IMG/VR virus record: IMGVR_UViG_3300033153_015063
Span: 62,001 to 126,000 of that record
Source of the DNA: a virus
DNA: 64,000 bases
Direction: 5' to 3' (one strand)
Both the position numbers and the translations under genes were made by a program. The notes under the pieces were generated by a model. That model saw nothing but the letters and a program-made list of their open reading frames with translations. It did not search any database and had not been told where the DNA came from. Below are positions 53,185-61,009 of the stretch, in pieces. Each line of letters opens with the position of its first letter. Position 1 is the first letter of the stretch.

Positions 53185-54498
53185 TCAGATTGGGATGGTC
53201 CACGTCTTGGTCTTGGGTTTGTACTTCCCACCAACGGACTTGACAGCGGCCACAGCGTCAGAAAACACAGAACGTTCGAGGAAAGATCCATCGCCTATGG
53301 TAACTGATACGGACTTGGCGTTAACCCTCTTCAGCACAAGTTCTTCATGGACACCCTTTATTTTATCCTCGATGTCGGCCCTATCGGACACCCGATCTTT
53401 TTTCGCTTTGCGGGATACGGCAGCTTTGGCCTTTCGTTCCTCGGCCTTCCGGGCTGCCTCTTCTTTCATCTCTTTCTCCCGCTCAGCATCCCGGATCTCA
53501 CGTTTTGCCTTCCGTTCGGTCTCTTTCTCGGTCTTGATGACAACGGCCTTTTTCTGACGAACCTCGAAAGCGGCCTGGACCTCGGCCTCGACACCAAGGA
53601 GCTCGATGGAGTTCTTCAAACCAGAGCTTGATGGACTGTGGATTGGGCCCCACTCGGCCTGACGCATCTCATCCTCAGAGAGTTCTTTCGAAGTGAGCTT
53701 CACCTTCATGTTCTCGATGACCCGGTCGGCCAGGTCCTTGTCAGCCATGATGTCTTTGTACAGGGCGGAACCGTAGCAGTCGGAGTAGTCACATCCCTGG
53801 GCCCCATCGGACCGGTGATGAAAGATGGTCTCGATGAGATAACCCGATGGATCTTCTACCATCAAGTCGATGTCCTTCTGATTGATGCCAACCGCCCGGC
53901 CTGGTGTGGTGTAATAGTACACCCGCCAATCGTCGTAGGCATCGACGTTCATCTTCAGCGTATCAGAATCGGGGAACCACGTGGCTCTCTTCGTGGAGAT
54001 ACCACCATCCACGAAACCAATCTGTGTGCTCTCACCGTCCGTCGGGGCCCCGTTGACCTCCACCAGTCCCTTCTCGCTGATAAAGTCCTCGATGACCTTG
54101 TTGATCTTCTCCCGTTCGGCCTCGGCATCAGCTTCTTTCTGCTTTTTTTCCTCGACCTTCCGTATCCCTTCCGCCTTGGCTTTGACCCTGGCTTTGGCAT
54201 CATCATCCAATCGCCCTCGGGCCTCGTCGATGTCGGTCTGGAAGTTATCGAGAAGATACTGAACACTTTCATTGGTCGGGGCGAAGTAAGTATAGTTTTT
54301 ACCGTAGCTGGATCTCACGACGAAGGTGTTGGAGAGATTTTTTACCTTTGGGAGGGCGGCTGCCGGGACTGTATGAACGTCCCAGTGACTGTGCCAGAAA
54401 CAATCGTCGCAGTAGTCAGGGCAGTCCGAGAAGGAACCATCCTCGTCAACATGCACGGCCTCCACCCATGATTTCCGAACCACTTCTTCGTCGTTCAT
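53185..54498 (-). CDS. Large accessory protein with DUF5710-like C-terminus, 437 aa
   Basis: The N-terminus has a cysteine/histidine cluster (DCPDYCDDCFWHSH, about residues 19-32). The middle is alpha/beta with another DCY ... CDYSDC segment. Two long Ala/Lys/Glu helices (about 95-135 and 325-375) flank it. The last ~40 residues (FSDAVAAVKSVGGKYKPKTK) match the pattern 'AvkalGgkwdp..k.W' of the DUF5710-like modules found in plasmid and phage proteins. It lies in the ArdC operon and is likely a mobile-element accessory protein. Confidence 0.6.
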   Translation of the reverse strand: MNDEEVVRKSWVEAVHVDEDGSFSDCPDYCDDCFWHSHWDVHTVPAAALPKVKNLSNTFVVRSSYGKNYTYFAPTNESVQYLLDNFQTDIDEARGRLDDDAKARVKAKAEGIRKVEEKKQKEADAEAEREKINKVIEDFISEKGLVEVNGAPTDGESTQIGFVDGGISTKRATWFPDSDTLKMNVDAYDDWRVYYYTTPGRAVGINQKDIDLMVEDPSGYLIETIFHHRSDGAQGCDYSDCYGSALYKDIMADKDLADRVIENMKVKLTSKELSEDEMRQAEWGPIHSPSSSGLKNSIELLGVEAEVQAAFEVRQKKAVVIKTEKETERKAKREIRDAEREKEMKEEAARKAEERKAKAAVSRKAKKDRVSDRADIEDKIKGVHEELVLKRVNAKSVSVTIGDGSFLERSVFSDAVAAVKSVGGKYKPKTKTWTIPI

Positions 54499-54509
54499 CG
54501 CTTCTCACC

Positions 54510-54650
54510 TCAGCTACTGAGAAAGTTCACGTCCCTTTCATGTTCTTCCCAGCAGGCAGTATGGATGCCGAATGTCACTTTCATACCCTTGGTAATGGGC
54601 AGGTCACAGTACTGGCAGGTAGCATCTTCACCTTTGTATATCACTTCCAT
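54510..54650 (-). CDS. Small zinc-finger-like protein, 46 aa
   Basis: MEVIYKGEDATCQYCDLPIT begins a short protein with CQYC and later HTACWEEH, a plausible single zinc site. A GGAAGTGAG ribosome-binding site precedes the ATG. It fits exactly between the ArdC-like gene and the 437-aa gene, with 11-12 base gaps on both sides. Support is good from position and cysteine spacing. Confidence 0.6.
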   Translation of the reverse strand: MEVIYKGEDATCQYCDLPITKGMKVTFGIHTACWEEHERDVNFLSS

Positions 54651-54662
54651 TGTTCTCACTTC

Positions 54663-55712
54663 CTAGATGATCGCCTGAGCGGTTGAATCGTTGCTGTCAG
54701 TGGTTTCGTGGGGCAAAGGATGGGCTTTCTGGACTTCGACGGTCTTTGCCTCATCCAGGACGAGTTCGAGAGCTCTCTGGACCCGGCCCATGACCTTGTA
54801 GATGGCTTTTCCCACCGAGAAGCCACCCTCCTTTGCGTAGTGCTGGATGTACTCGTAGGTGTTGCCGGTCGTGTCATCCTCCCCATCACCGAATACCTGG
54901 TAAAGCACCTGGGCACCGAGTTCAGCGGTCGCCTCCTGGTCCCAATGCTGCCCCGTCTTCAGGCTGCCCCGATTCTTCTCGTCGGCCTTGTGGACCAGTT
55001 CATGGAGGAAGGTCTTGGGATGGCCGGTCATAAGTTCGATGGTCTGTTTTGATGGACTGTAGGAACCGAGGGACTTCCCGTTGAACCCGTTGGCTTTGAC
55101 CCGCAGGCCCCATTTCTGGGCCACTTTGATGAGTGGAAGATCCTTTAGTTCGTTCCACTTCTCCTTTCTCCAGACATCCTCAGGGATGTCGTCCCCTTCG
55201 GTGTCTTCATAGCGGAAGGCCTTGAAGGTGCGGAACCTCATGTAGAAGATTTCTGCCTTGTACTCACCGTACTTGGCACCTGGGTCCCCATCAGACGCAG
55301 GATGGGTCTTTCCATCGGCGTCGGTGGTGTGCCACCCATTCTTCTTCGAGATGAACGAGTTGTTATCAGGACGGAGGAGGTAGATGGCTTTGGACCCCTT
55401 TTTCGGGTAGCGGTTGTAGTTGTCCCGCCACTGTGCGAAGGTCATGGACAGGTTGGTTCCCATGACCCACTCGATGACCTTGTTGCCCATCGACCTCTGG
55501 GGATGGAATCCGACGTCGGGTTGGTCGGCAAAGACCTCCATTGCTATGGACTCTGGGATGGTCTTCACCTTCTCGGGATCGGAGAAGAAATCAGTCAGGG
55601 TGTCGAGGACCTGGTTGACCTCCTCCTCCTTCTTGGCCTTCCACTCGGCCCGTTCTTCTGGACTCGGGTTCCACTTCTTTCTGCCGCCTTTGGATGGTTT
55701 CCGTCGTGCCAT
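54663..55712 (-). CDS. ArdC-like anti-restriction protein with HExxH, 349 aa
   Basis: The N-terminal ArdC-type ssDNA-binding region (about 60-190) contains NLSMTFAQWRDNYNRYPKKG followed by the polar loop KAIYLLRPDNN, the usual landmarks (N.s.w......NP...KG). The C-terminal part holds the zincin motif HELVHKAD (about 238-245) and the following helix WDQEATAELGAQVLYQVFGD, providing the third ligand. ArdC proteins bind single-stranded DNA and protect incoming plasmids or phage from restriction. A basic N-terminal extension (RRKPSKGGRKKW) precedes it. Start ATG 55712, just after the upstream stop. Confidence 0.75.
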   Translation of the reverse strand: MARRKPSKGGRKKWNPSPEERAEWKAKKEEEVNQVLDTLTDFFSDPEKVKTIPESIAMEVFADQPDVGFHPQRSMGNKVIEWVMGTNLSMTFAQWRDNYNRYPKKGSKAIYLLRPDNNSFISKKNGWHTTDADGKTHPASDGDPGAKYGEYKAEIFYMRFRTFKAFRYEDTEGDDIPEDVWRKEKWNELKDLPLIKVAQKWGLRVKANGFNGKSLGSYSPSKQTIELMTGHPKTFLHELVHKADEKNRGSLKTGQHWDQEATAELGAQVLYQVFGDGEDDTTGNTYEYIQHYAKEGGFSVGKAIYKVMGRVQRALELVLDEAKTVEVQKAHPLPHETTDSNDSTAQAII

Positions 55713-55713
55713 C

Positions 55714-55899
55714 TTACTCACTCTCCATGAAGACATCAGGGATAGCCTCGATCATGTCCGTACCATCCTCATTCTGCAACCAGTCGATGGCATACCAAAG
55801 GATTTTCAGCTTCCTCCAGGTGTTCTTGTCATCCTTGTGGACGGTCTGTAGCCGGGCCCTGATTTCACGCTTCGTTTGTGTAAGATTTTTGGACATCAT
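55714..55899 (-). CDS. Small basic helical protein, 61 aa, operon leader gene
   Basis: MMSKNLTQTKREIRARLQTV begins a basic helical protein with an acidic end (PDVFMESE). First gene of the ArdC operon, with the motif/TATA/leader promoter shared with 34266 and 59345. The ATGATG start and GGTGAT site are identical in all three. It may be a regulator or DNA-binding accessory. Confidence 0.6.
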   Translation of the reverse strand: MMSKNLTQTKREIRARLQTVHKDDKNTWRKLKILWYAIDWLQNEDGTDMIEAIPDVFMESE

Positions 55900-55969
55900 A
55901 CATCACCTAACTCTTACCCGCATCTTGGTCTTTATATACTTTCAGGCCAAACAACCGTAAAAAGCGTAA
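55895..55969 (-). promoter_or_regulatory. Motif, TATA and conserved leader of the ArdC operon
   Basis: TTACGCTTTTTACGGTT (55969-55953), 12 bases, GTATATAAAG (55940-55931), then the same AAGACCAAGATGCGGGTAAG leader (20 bases of it) and AGGTGATGT before ATGATG. Confidence 0.8.
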
Positions 55970-55993
55970 AAGAACATTTCGTACTCTCAAGGT

Positions 55994-56212
55994 GTGATGG
56001 GATTTGAAGAAATTTATGGTGGTAGGATTGAAAAAACGCAGGGCCCCGTATGCCATGACACCCAACCGTCGTTGGGTACTGGGACGACTCCCAGGAGATG
56101 CACGTGCGATTACCTCGACGGGACCCCGCCCACCCTCACACTTCGGTTCTCGTCAGTGGCTTTTGGCCACTTTATTCGATACACCTCCGAGGGTGGACCA
56201 CACAATCTATGA
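55994..56212 (+). CDS. Doubtful ORF or small RNA region, up to 72 aa
   Basis: Behind AAGGTGTG, a frame starts MMGFEEIYGGRIEKTQGPVC. A second overlapping frame is also open, and the second half folds into hairpins (ACCCAAC/GTTGGGT; AGTGGC/GCCACT at 56155-56171 followed by TTATT). It may be a short gene, a structured RNA or both. There is no strong TATA box. Otherwise the spacer 55970-56260 shows nothing. Confidence 0.3.
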   Translation: MMGFEEIYGGRIEKTQGPVCHDTQPSLGTGTTPRRCTCDYLDGTPPTLTLRFSSVAFGHFIRYTSEGGPHNL

Positions 56213-56260
56213 TTGGTGGCAACGTAAGGTATTACAGGATGTGTTGATTAAGATTTCGGT

Positions 56261-56596
56261 CTATCTTTCATCCCCTGAACCGTGTAGCTTCTGGTCCGCT
56301 TTTCTCTTCGAGAGCTTCTGGACGTTCTTCTCCAATACATTGTTGAAGCTCAGGCCGAGGGTGTCACATATCCTGGCCAGATACCAACAGACGTCCCCGA
56401 TTTCTTTCTCTATAAGTGGCACATCGAGTTTTTCATCACGATACCACTTCTTGACCTTCTCGGCTATCTCTCCAGTCTCACCAGTGAGACCGAGTGTCAG
56501 ATACATGACCTCGACTATCTTCTCGTGTTTGGCCTGGTCGAGAGATGGGTAGACTACTGTGGTTTTCGTGAAAGCCTGGTATTCATCGGGGTCCAT
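56261..56596 (-). CDS. mazG-like: MazG-like nucleotide pyrophosphohydrolase, 111 aa
   Basis: A single all-helical MazG domain. The metal-binding motif is visible as LTGETGEIAEKVKKWYRD (EExxE-like: E-T-G-E-I-A-E, about residues 39-45) with the partner KEIGDVCWYLARICDTLGLS (about 65-84, E...D). Proteins of this type hydrolyse NTPs or dNTPs to monophosphates; phages carry them to adjust nucleotide or alarmone pools. The start at 56596 is nearly leaderless behind AGTTTAAAAAC. At 111 residues it is the usual single-domain length. Confidence 0.8.
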   Translation of the reverse strand: MDPDEYQAFTKTTVVYPSLDQAKHEKIVEVMYLTLGLTGETGEIAEKVKKWYRDEKLDVPLIEKEIGDVCWYLARICDTLGLSFNNVLEKNVQKLSKRKADQKLHGSGDER

Positions 56597-56648
56597 ACCC
56601 AACGACTACTGGAGAATGTTTTTAAACTATTCGTTCGTTGTCCGTCCG

Positions 56649-57644
56649 TCATCGACTCAGGAACCCTACTACATCGTTCCATCTGTCTCTCAGTTCTTCA
56701 AGGTTCTCAACGTGTTCATTCTCCTTTTTTACCTTCTCCTGCCACTTTTTTTCATCTCTGATAGCCTCGACCTCATCTCTGATAAGACCAACTATAATGC
56801 CAGGCCCCAGGGCATCAACCTCCCAACTCTCAGCACCATACTTGGAGATATAATCGACGGACCTGCTATCGGAAATCTTGGCTGGGTTGGGAGGTGGGCT
56901 GTGTTGTTGGACCTGGTCCCAGTTCAGTGCTATCCTCCTGACCTCAAGGAGATTGTTGGTATGAGTATCACTTGCACCTTCATAATCATCGAACCTCTCC
57001 ACCCAGTGATCCCAGGTTTCACGTTCCCATTTTCTATTGACATCACCTTCCAAAAAGATGGTCAACCTCTCAAAGATGTCTCTGGTCATGTCGATGCCCG
57101 ACGGATCGTGGTCCCCGAGATGGAGAAGGATAGGATACTTCCCACTATTAAGATAACCAAGAAAGCGTTGAGATGCCTCCCACATCGCACTCTGGCTTGA
57201 GTATCCTCTACATGAGAAGTACGGAACATCAAGGCTGGGGCAGATTGCCTCAAGGATGCCCACGAGGGCGTCTTTTTCAATCCACACCTCAACCATATAC
57301 TCCTGACCATCCCACTTGTTGATTTGGAAGGACTTGACTGCTGACCTGATGATGTCCACCGGGCTGTCCCAATGGTTGTTTTCCCGCACATAACGGGTCC
57401 TGTCAGTGATATGGTCCCAATCAATCAGCCCGGCTAGCCTGGCGTTGTTGATGACGGTCTTTATGCGGTTGTAGGATTTGTCATTGTTTTCTATCAGACC
57501 TTTGCTGACAAACTGGTAGTAGAGCTGTCTGATAGTCAGGTCAAAACCCTGTTGGACATGCTCGTCGATGATTGCTGTAGCCATCTCTATAAGAGATGTG
57601 CTATCCTTCTGAAATCTCTTCTTTACATACTCGATATTGGGCAT
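56649..57644 (-). CDS. Toprim-domain protein, topoisomerase VI-A/Spo11-like, 331 aa
   Basis: The N-terminal winged helix (LTIRQLYYQFVSKGLI ... YNRIKTVINNARLAGLIDWD, about 33-78) resembles the catalytic 5Y-CAP-like domain of Topo VI-A. It is followed by a Toprim fold with a glutamate in VEVWIEKDAL (about 120), the RGYSS segment (about 148) and DxD in HLGDHDPSGID (about 176-186). The end is a helical coil. It lacks the full Topo VI-A length, so it belongs to the shorter family seen in phages and plasmids whose activity is unsettled, with nicking or cleavage the likely one. Confidence 0.7.
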   Translation of the reverse strand: MPNIEYVKKRFQKDSTSLIEMATAIIDEHVQQGFDLTIRQLYYQFVSKGLIENNDKSYNRIKTVINNARLAGLIDWDHITDRTRYVRENNHWDSPVDIIRSAVKSFQINKWDGQEYMVEVWIEKDALVGILEAICPSLDVPYFSCRGYSSQSAMWEASQRFLGYLNSGKYPILLHLGDHDPSGIDMTRDIFERLTIFLEGDVNRKWERETWDHWVERFDDYEGASDTHTNNLLEVRRIALNWDQVQQHSPPPNPAKISDSRSVDYISKYGAESWEVDALGPGIIVGLIRDEVEAIRDEKKWQEKVKKENEHVENLEELRDRWNDVVGFLSR

Positions 57645-57727
57645 CTCAAGTCCTCAGTATGAAAGAAAATGAAAAAGAGAGTTAATAAAGAGAGTCCCTG
57701 GGAAAGGAGTAAAAACCAGTCGGAGAT

Positions 57728-58045
57728 TCATAGTCTGGTTTTTCTGATACTTCGTAGGAAATCCAGACTTTTCCGTGTCAATCGAAAAACTTCCATCTCC
57801 ATCTCTATCAGATACCCATCTACGATAAGTTTTTCGAGGGTAGTAGAGTGGAAGGTTTGACCTTCGGGACGCCAACATTTTTCCCCAAACTCCCACATAA
57901 GTTGTTGGCGGTCAACATCCAACATATAATCTCCAGATAATATATTGTCGATGTGTATTAGATTGATACGATAGATAACGTCGTATAGGATTTTTTCATC
58001 TATATTATCGGATTCAAAAGAATCCAGACTTTCACTTCCTTCCAT
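57728..58045 (-). CDS. Small winged-helix-like protein, 105 aa
   Basis: MEGSESLDSFESDNIDEKIL begins an acidic N-terminus. The C-terminal part has a helix-turn-helix-like run (STTLEKLIVDGYLIEMEMEV) followed by a wing (VFRLTRKSLDFLRS). It overlaps the end of the upstream gene by 14 bases. Likely a transcription regulator or DNA-binding accessory; not assigned. Confidence 0.55.
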   Translation of the reverse strand: MEGSESLDSFESDNIDEKILYDVIYRINLIHIDNILSGDYMLDVDRQQLMWEFGEKCWRPEGQTFHSTTLEKLIVDGYLIEMEMEVFRLTRKSLDFLRSIRKTRL

Positions 58046-59345
58046 TTTTCAGGACCTTCACGTAGTTGACAATGGTCTCCTTATTTCCGTTGTAGCTGTT
58101 CTGCTTCTTGACCTTGGCAGAGATGGTAACGATTGTTCCTTCCTGGATGTTGTCCCGATTCTCATTGGCGAACCACTTGACGGATCGACCAGTGGGGTTA
58201 TCATCGTCATCGACCTCGTCCATGATATGAAGCGTCCAGGCACCATACCCACTCTGGCCCGACCTGTGTGCCTTGACATGGACCCGCACACTGACCTTAT
58301 CACCTTCTTTTCCGAGGAATCCATTGGCTGTGTTGGTGGGTGTCTTCGAGGCAAGGCTCTGGGCGTTCTCACGGGTGTAGGCGGAAACGATGCTGGCCAC
58401 GATACCGAGAGACCTCCGGGTGAGGGCGATGGATTTTGAAGCCGCATTCATGTTCCTTTCGTAGTCCGACATGGGTTTCAGGGCCCGGCGGGCCCAGTCA
58501 AGGGCATCGGCAGCGAGTTTCTGGTCGGCGTCGGTGGGATTCCACCGTTTCCATTCACTCTTGGTCATGGTCTCGGGGGGGTCGAAAAGGCGGAGTGCGA
58601 TATTGGCCGTTGAGTGGACACCATCCTCCTCTGCCTTCCATTTCGGCATCCAGCCGCCGATACGGATGCAGACAGCGACAGCGGTCAGATAGTCTTTGGT
58701 GTCAATCTCCCAGTAATCGTGGCTATACTCACCCATGTCATCAATGGACCGCATGACCACGTTGATGGTCTTCTGATAGTTGGCGAGGGTCTTGGGGTCG
58801 ATGCCACCGAGATAATCTCGGACGCACTTCGATCCAACCTGCTTGTAGACGCCGGTGTCCTCTTCGAGAACCACGTAGGTGATCTTCCGGGCGGATCTAC
58901 CTGCCTTCTTGGTCCCACAGTGGTCACACATAAACCGACCCCGGAACGTCTCGGGGATGACCTCGCCAGGCACAGAGTAGAACACCTCGGTACCCTTTTT
59001 ATCCTCGGTCTTGAGTTTCTCGATGGACCCGATGAGCTGGAACCCCTCGATATGGGGTGCCTCACCGGTTATTCGAACAATGGCCCACTGGCAGAGTTCT
59101 GCGTAATAATTGCTGGGCTTTCCGTTCACCCTGATGGGACACACCTGGTCCTTGGCCTTTCCCCTGAAGTCCTTTTCCGTCCACTTTTCGATGAGTGTCA
59201 TGGTGGGCTCAGGGAATCCGTACTTCAGGGCCTTCTTTGCCTGCTGCCCGATTTTCTTCTCCAGGGTCTCCAGATTATACTGGGGGATGAGGAAGAGTTC
59301 AGGGTCCTTCCCAACAAGTGTTTCGGCGGTTTCATAATCCATCAT
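58032..59345 (-). CDS. Phage/plasmid-type zinc-binding accessory protein, 437 aa
   Basis: An alpha/beta N-terminal domain leads into a zinc site, CDHCGTKKAGRSARKITYVV ... GVYKQVGSKCVRDYLGG (about 138-180); this 'CDHC....R....qVG..C..D' pattern is typical of a family widespread in phages and integrative elements. The middle is helical with an SDYERNMNAASKS segment. The C-terminal ~100 residues look like an OB fold (DKVSVRVHVKAH, VTISAKVKKQNSYNGNKETI). It is probably nucleic-acid binding. First gene of a co-oriented run with 57728 and 56649, behind the shared motif/leader promoter. Confidence 0.65.
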   Translation of the reverse strand: MMDYETAETLVGKDPELFLIPQYNLETLEKKIGQQAKKALKYGFPEPTMTLIEKWTEKDFRGKAKDQVCPIRVNGKPSNYYAELCQWAIVRITGEAPHIEGFQLIGSIEKLKTEDKKGTEVFYSVPGEVIPETFRGRFMCDHCGTKKAGRSARKITYVVLEEDTGVYKQVGSKCVRDYLGGIDPKTLANYQKTINVVMRSIDDMGEYSHDYWEIDTKDYLTAVAVCIRIGGWMPKWKAEEDGVHSTANIALRLFDPPETMTKSEWKRWNPTDADQKLAADALDWARRALKPMSDYERNMNAASKSIALTRRSLGIVASIVSAYTRENAQSLASKTPTNTANGFLGKEGDKVSVRVHVKAHRSGQSGYGAWTLHIMDEVDDDDNPTGRSVKWFANENRDNIQEGTIVTISAKVKKQNSYNGNKETIVNYVKVLKNGRK

Positions 59346-59415
59346 ACATCACCTAACTCTTACCCGCATCTTGGTCTTTATATAGTTTTGGCTGGGTTAA
59401 CTGTAAAAAGCGTAA
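59340..59415 (-). promoter_or_regulatory. Motif, TATA and conserved leader
   Basis: TTACGCTTTTTACAGTT (59415-59399), 13 bases, CTATATAAAG (59385-59376), leader and AGGTGATGTATGATG. From motif to start it is almost identical to 34196-34271. Confidence 0.8.
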
Positions 59416-59466
59416 AATGGTTAAGGAACAACAACCTTAAAAACACATCTTTTCTATCTGGGCCAT

Positions 59467-59865
59467 ATGGATCGTAAATCGTGGTTGTGGGGTTTTGCTA
59501 AGGAGATGAAATGCCCTGGTTGTGGTAAGGCATCAACTATGACCCCAGGTGAAGATGGGTGGGAGTGTGATAGTGGCTGTCACTTTACCCCTGAAGGTAA
59601 ACTTGATAAAGTAGCTACGATGATGAAGGGTACCACAAACGTAATCAAATCTTCGTATCACAACCAATTGGAGGTTGATGTACTCGAAGCATTTACCATG
59701 ATGGAGGTAAAAAAAGAACACCTACGAGATATATCCGTAGAACGTTCTGGTCGATACGTAGTGGTGAAAAGCCCGAACCCAGGTATCCTTATCGGTTCTG
59801 GTGGATGCACAGTCAAAGGTGCAGGTGAACATATTGGCTGTCGTATCAAAGTTTTGAAGAGTTAG
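59467..59865 (+). CDS. Zinc ribbon plus KH-domain protein, 132 aa
   Basis: CPGCGKAS ... WECDSGCHF (about 17-41) forms a zinc ribbon. The C-terminal ~70 residues end with PGILIGSGGCTVKGAGEHIG (about 105-124), the GxxG loop and flanking helices of a KH RNA-binding domain (NusA/Dim2-like order). So the protein probably binds structured RNA. It is divergent from the 58032 operon across the motif promoter, with TTAAAAAC about 30 bases upstream. It could serve one of the noncoding RNAs of this element. Confidence 0.7.
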   Translation: MDRKSWLWGFAKEMKCPGCGKASTMTPGEDGWECDSGCHFTPEGKLDKVATMMKGTTNVIKSSYHNQLEVDVLEAFTMMEVKKEHLRDISVERSGRYVVVKSPNPGILIGSGGCTVKGAGEHIGCRIKVLKS

Positions 59866-60674
59866 TTGAGGTCACCCTTCAGTCTTCCCATGACATCTGT
59901 CATATATTCTTTTCCTTCCTTGGACCAGAGTGGGTCGGTAGATGGGTGGACTTCGAGTTGGTAACCAAGTATTCCCGACGCCGTCCTGAGAATGTCGTGT
60001 TCTACGGAGTTCTTTCGCACGATGAACATGGATTTTCTCTTCAGTTTATGTTCATGGATGAACCGGGCAAGATTCTTGCCAGAGTGATTTATACTGTCGC
60101 GGTACGCCCTCCAGTCCCATTTCATGTCGTGCTTCTCGTTGAACTGACGTTGCCAACCTGGTGTTGCAATGTGAGGACGTATTGGGAAGTAATCTTCTGG
60201 AATTGGCCCAAGTGTTTTTGAAAGTGCAAAGGTATTGACATCATCTGGTCTGAACCCTACTTTATCCATAGCCTGATAGTAATTTTTGAAGGAAGGAACA
60301 GTATCTTTTGCTCTAACCCATCTTGGTTCAGGCGACTCCGGGATGAACACTACAAAGTCTTCTGCTTTTATAGGATAATCCATAACAATTTTCTGCCATT
60401 CTTTGACATGCCTGCTAGTGGCTAGGTCGGCGACCTCACTGATATTGAAAGCGGTTAACTCCGGTTCGATGTCTGGATTCTGTGATAATGTTTCTGATAA
60501 TAATCTATCCCGGAGTTTTTGTTCTTTCTGGCCAACAACCTGGAACATCTCCAGGAACTCCCCCTCCGAAAGCTCCGGGGCCGTGCCGACCGGCCCCTTG
60601 TACACAGTCTTGCCGTCTTCGTACTCGTACTTATAGCGGTTGCCGCTTCCAGGAGGGATTTCAACTATGGACAT
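59862..60674 (-). CDS. Tag-family protein, unknown cargo, 270 aa
   Basis: Module SIVEIPPGSGNRYKYEYEDG then TVYKGPVGTAPELSEGEFLE. From the promoter to about codon 8 it is the same as the member at 43144; its module DNA after that is nearly identical to 24549, yet the cargo is different from both. The cargo is alpha/beta, with KSMFIVRKNSVEHDILRTAS and GYQLEVHPSTDPLW near the end, a pattern like a Rossmann-type nucleotide-binding fold. It converges with the KH protein, overlapping it by four bases. Confidence 0.7.
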   Translation of the reverse strand: MSIVEIPPGSGNRYKYEYEDGKTVYKGPVGTAPELSEGEFLEMFQVVGQKEQKLRDRLLSETLSQNPDIEPELTAFNISEVADLATSRHVKEWQKIVMDYPIKAEDFVVFIPESPEPRWVRAKDTVPSFKNYYQAMDKVGFRPDDVNTFALSKTLGPIPEDYFPIRPHIATPGWQRQFNEKHDMKWDWRAYRDSINHSGKNLARFIHEHKLKRKSMFIVRKNSVEHDILRTASGILGYQLEVHPSTDPLWSKEGKEYMTDVMGRLKGDLN

Positions 60675-61009
60675 TACAGACACCTAGGATGATTATGGAT
60701 GAGCTGAGGAGTATATAAAATGTTTGATGGGGAGTGAGGAGGTGGGAGGTGGTGGGAGGATGGGTCGATTTGGGAGAGTAGTGTGAAAAATACCTGGGTT
60801 TGTCTACCGACAGTCACCTATCTCGTATCACTACGAGGTTTGTTACGCCCTCCGCATCAGCTTCGGCCCCAACCGGGTGTCTCTTTTGGTATCCTTCACG
60901 ATACGTTTCATCATCAGGTGTCCTTTTAAAGATTGTGTGATAGGTGATAGGTAATAGACACCAATAACCAACAGAACTCTTTATATCCTCCCTCCCCTAT
61001 CACTCTTCA

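Noticed and set aside
53638-54471. 277-codon plus-strand open frame opposite the 437-aa gene
   Set aside because: Hydrophobic noise from antisense of a Lys/Glu/Ala-rich gene; the minus-strand protein has a family-like end and sits in an operon.
58614-59477. 287-codon plus-strand open frame
   Set aside because: Overlaps the zinc accessory protein entirely and would read through its promoter.
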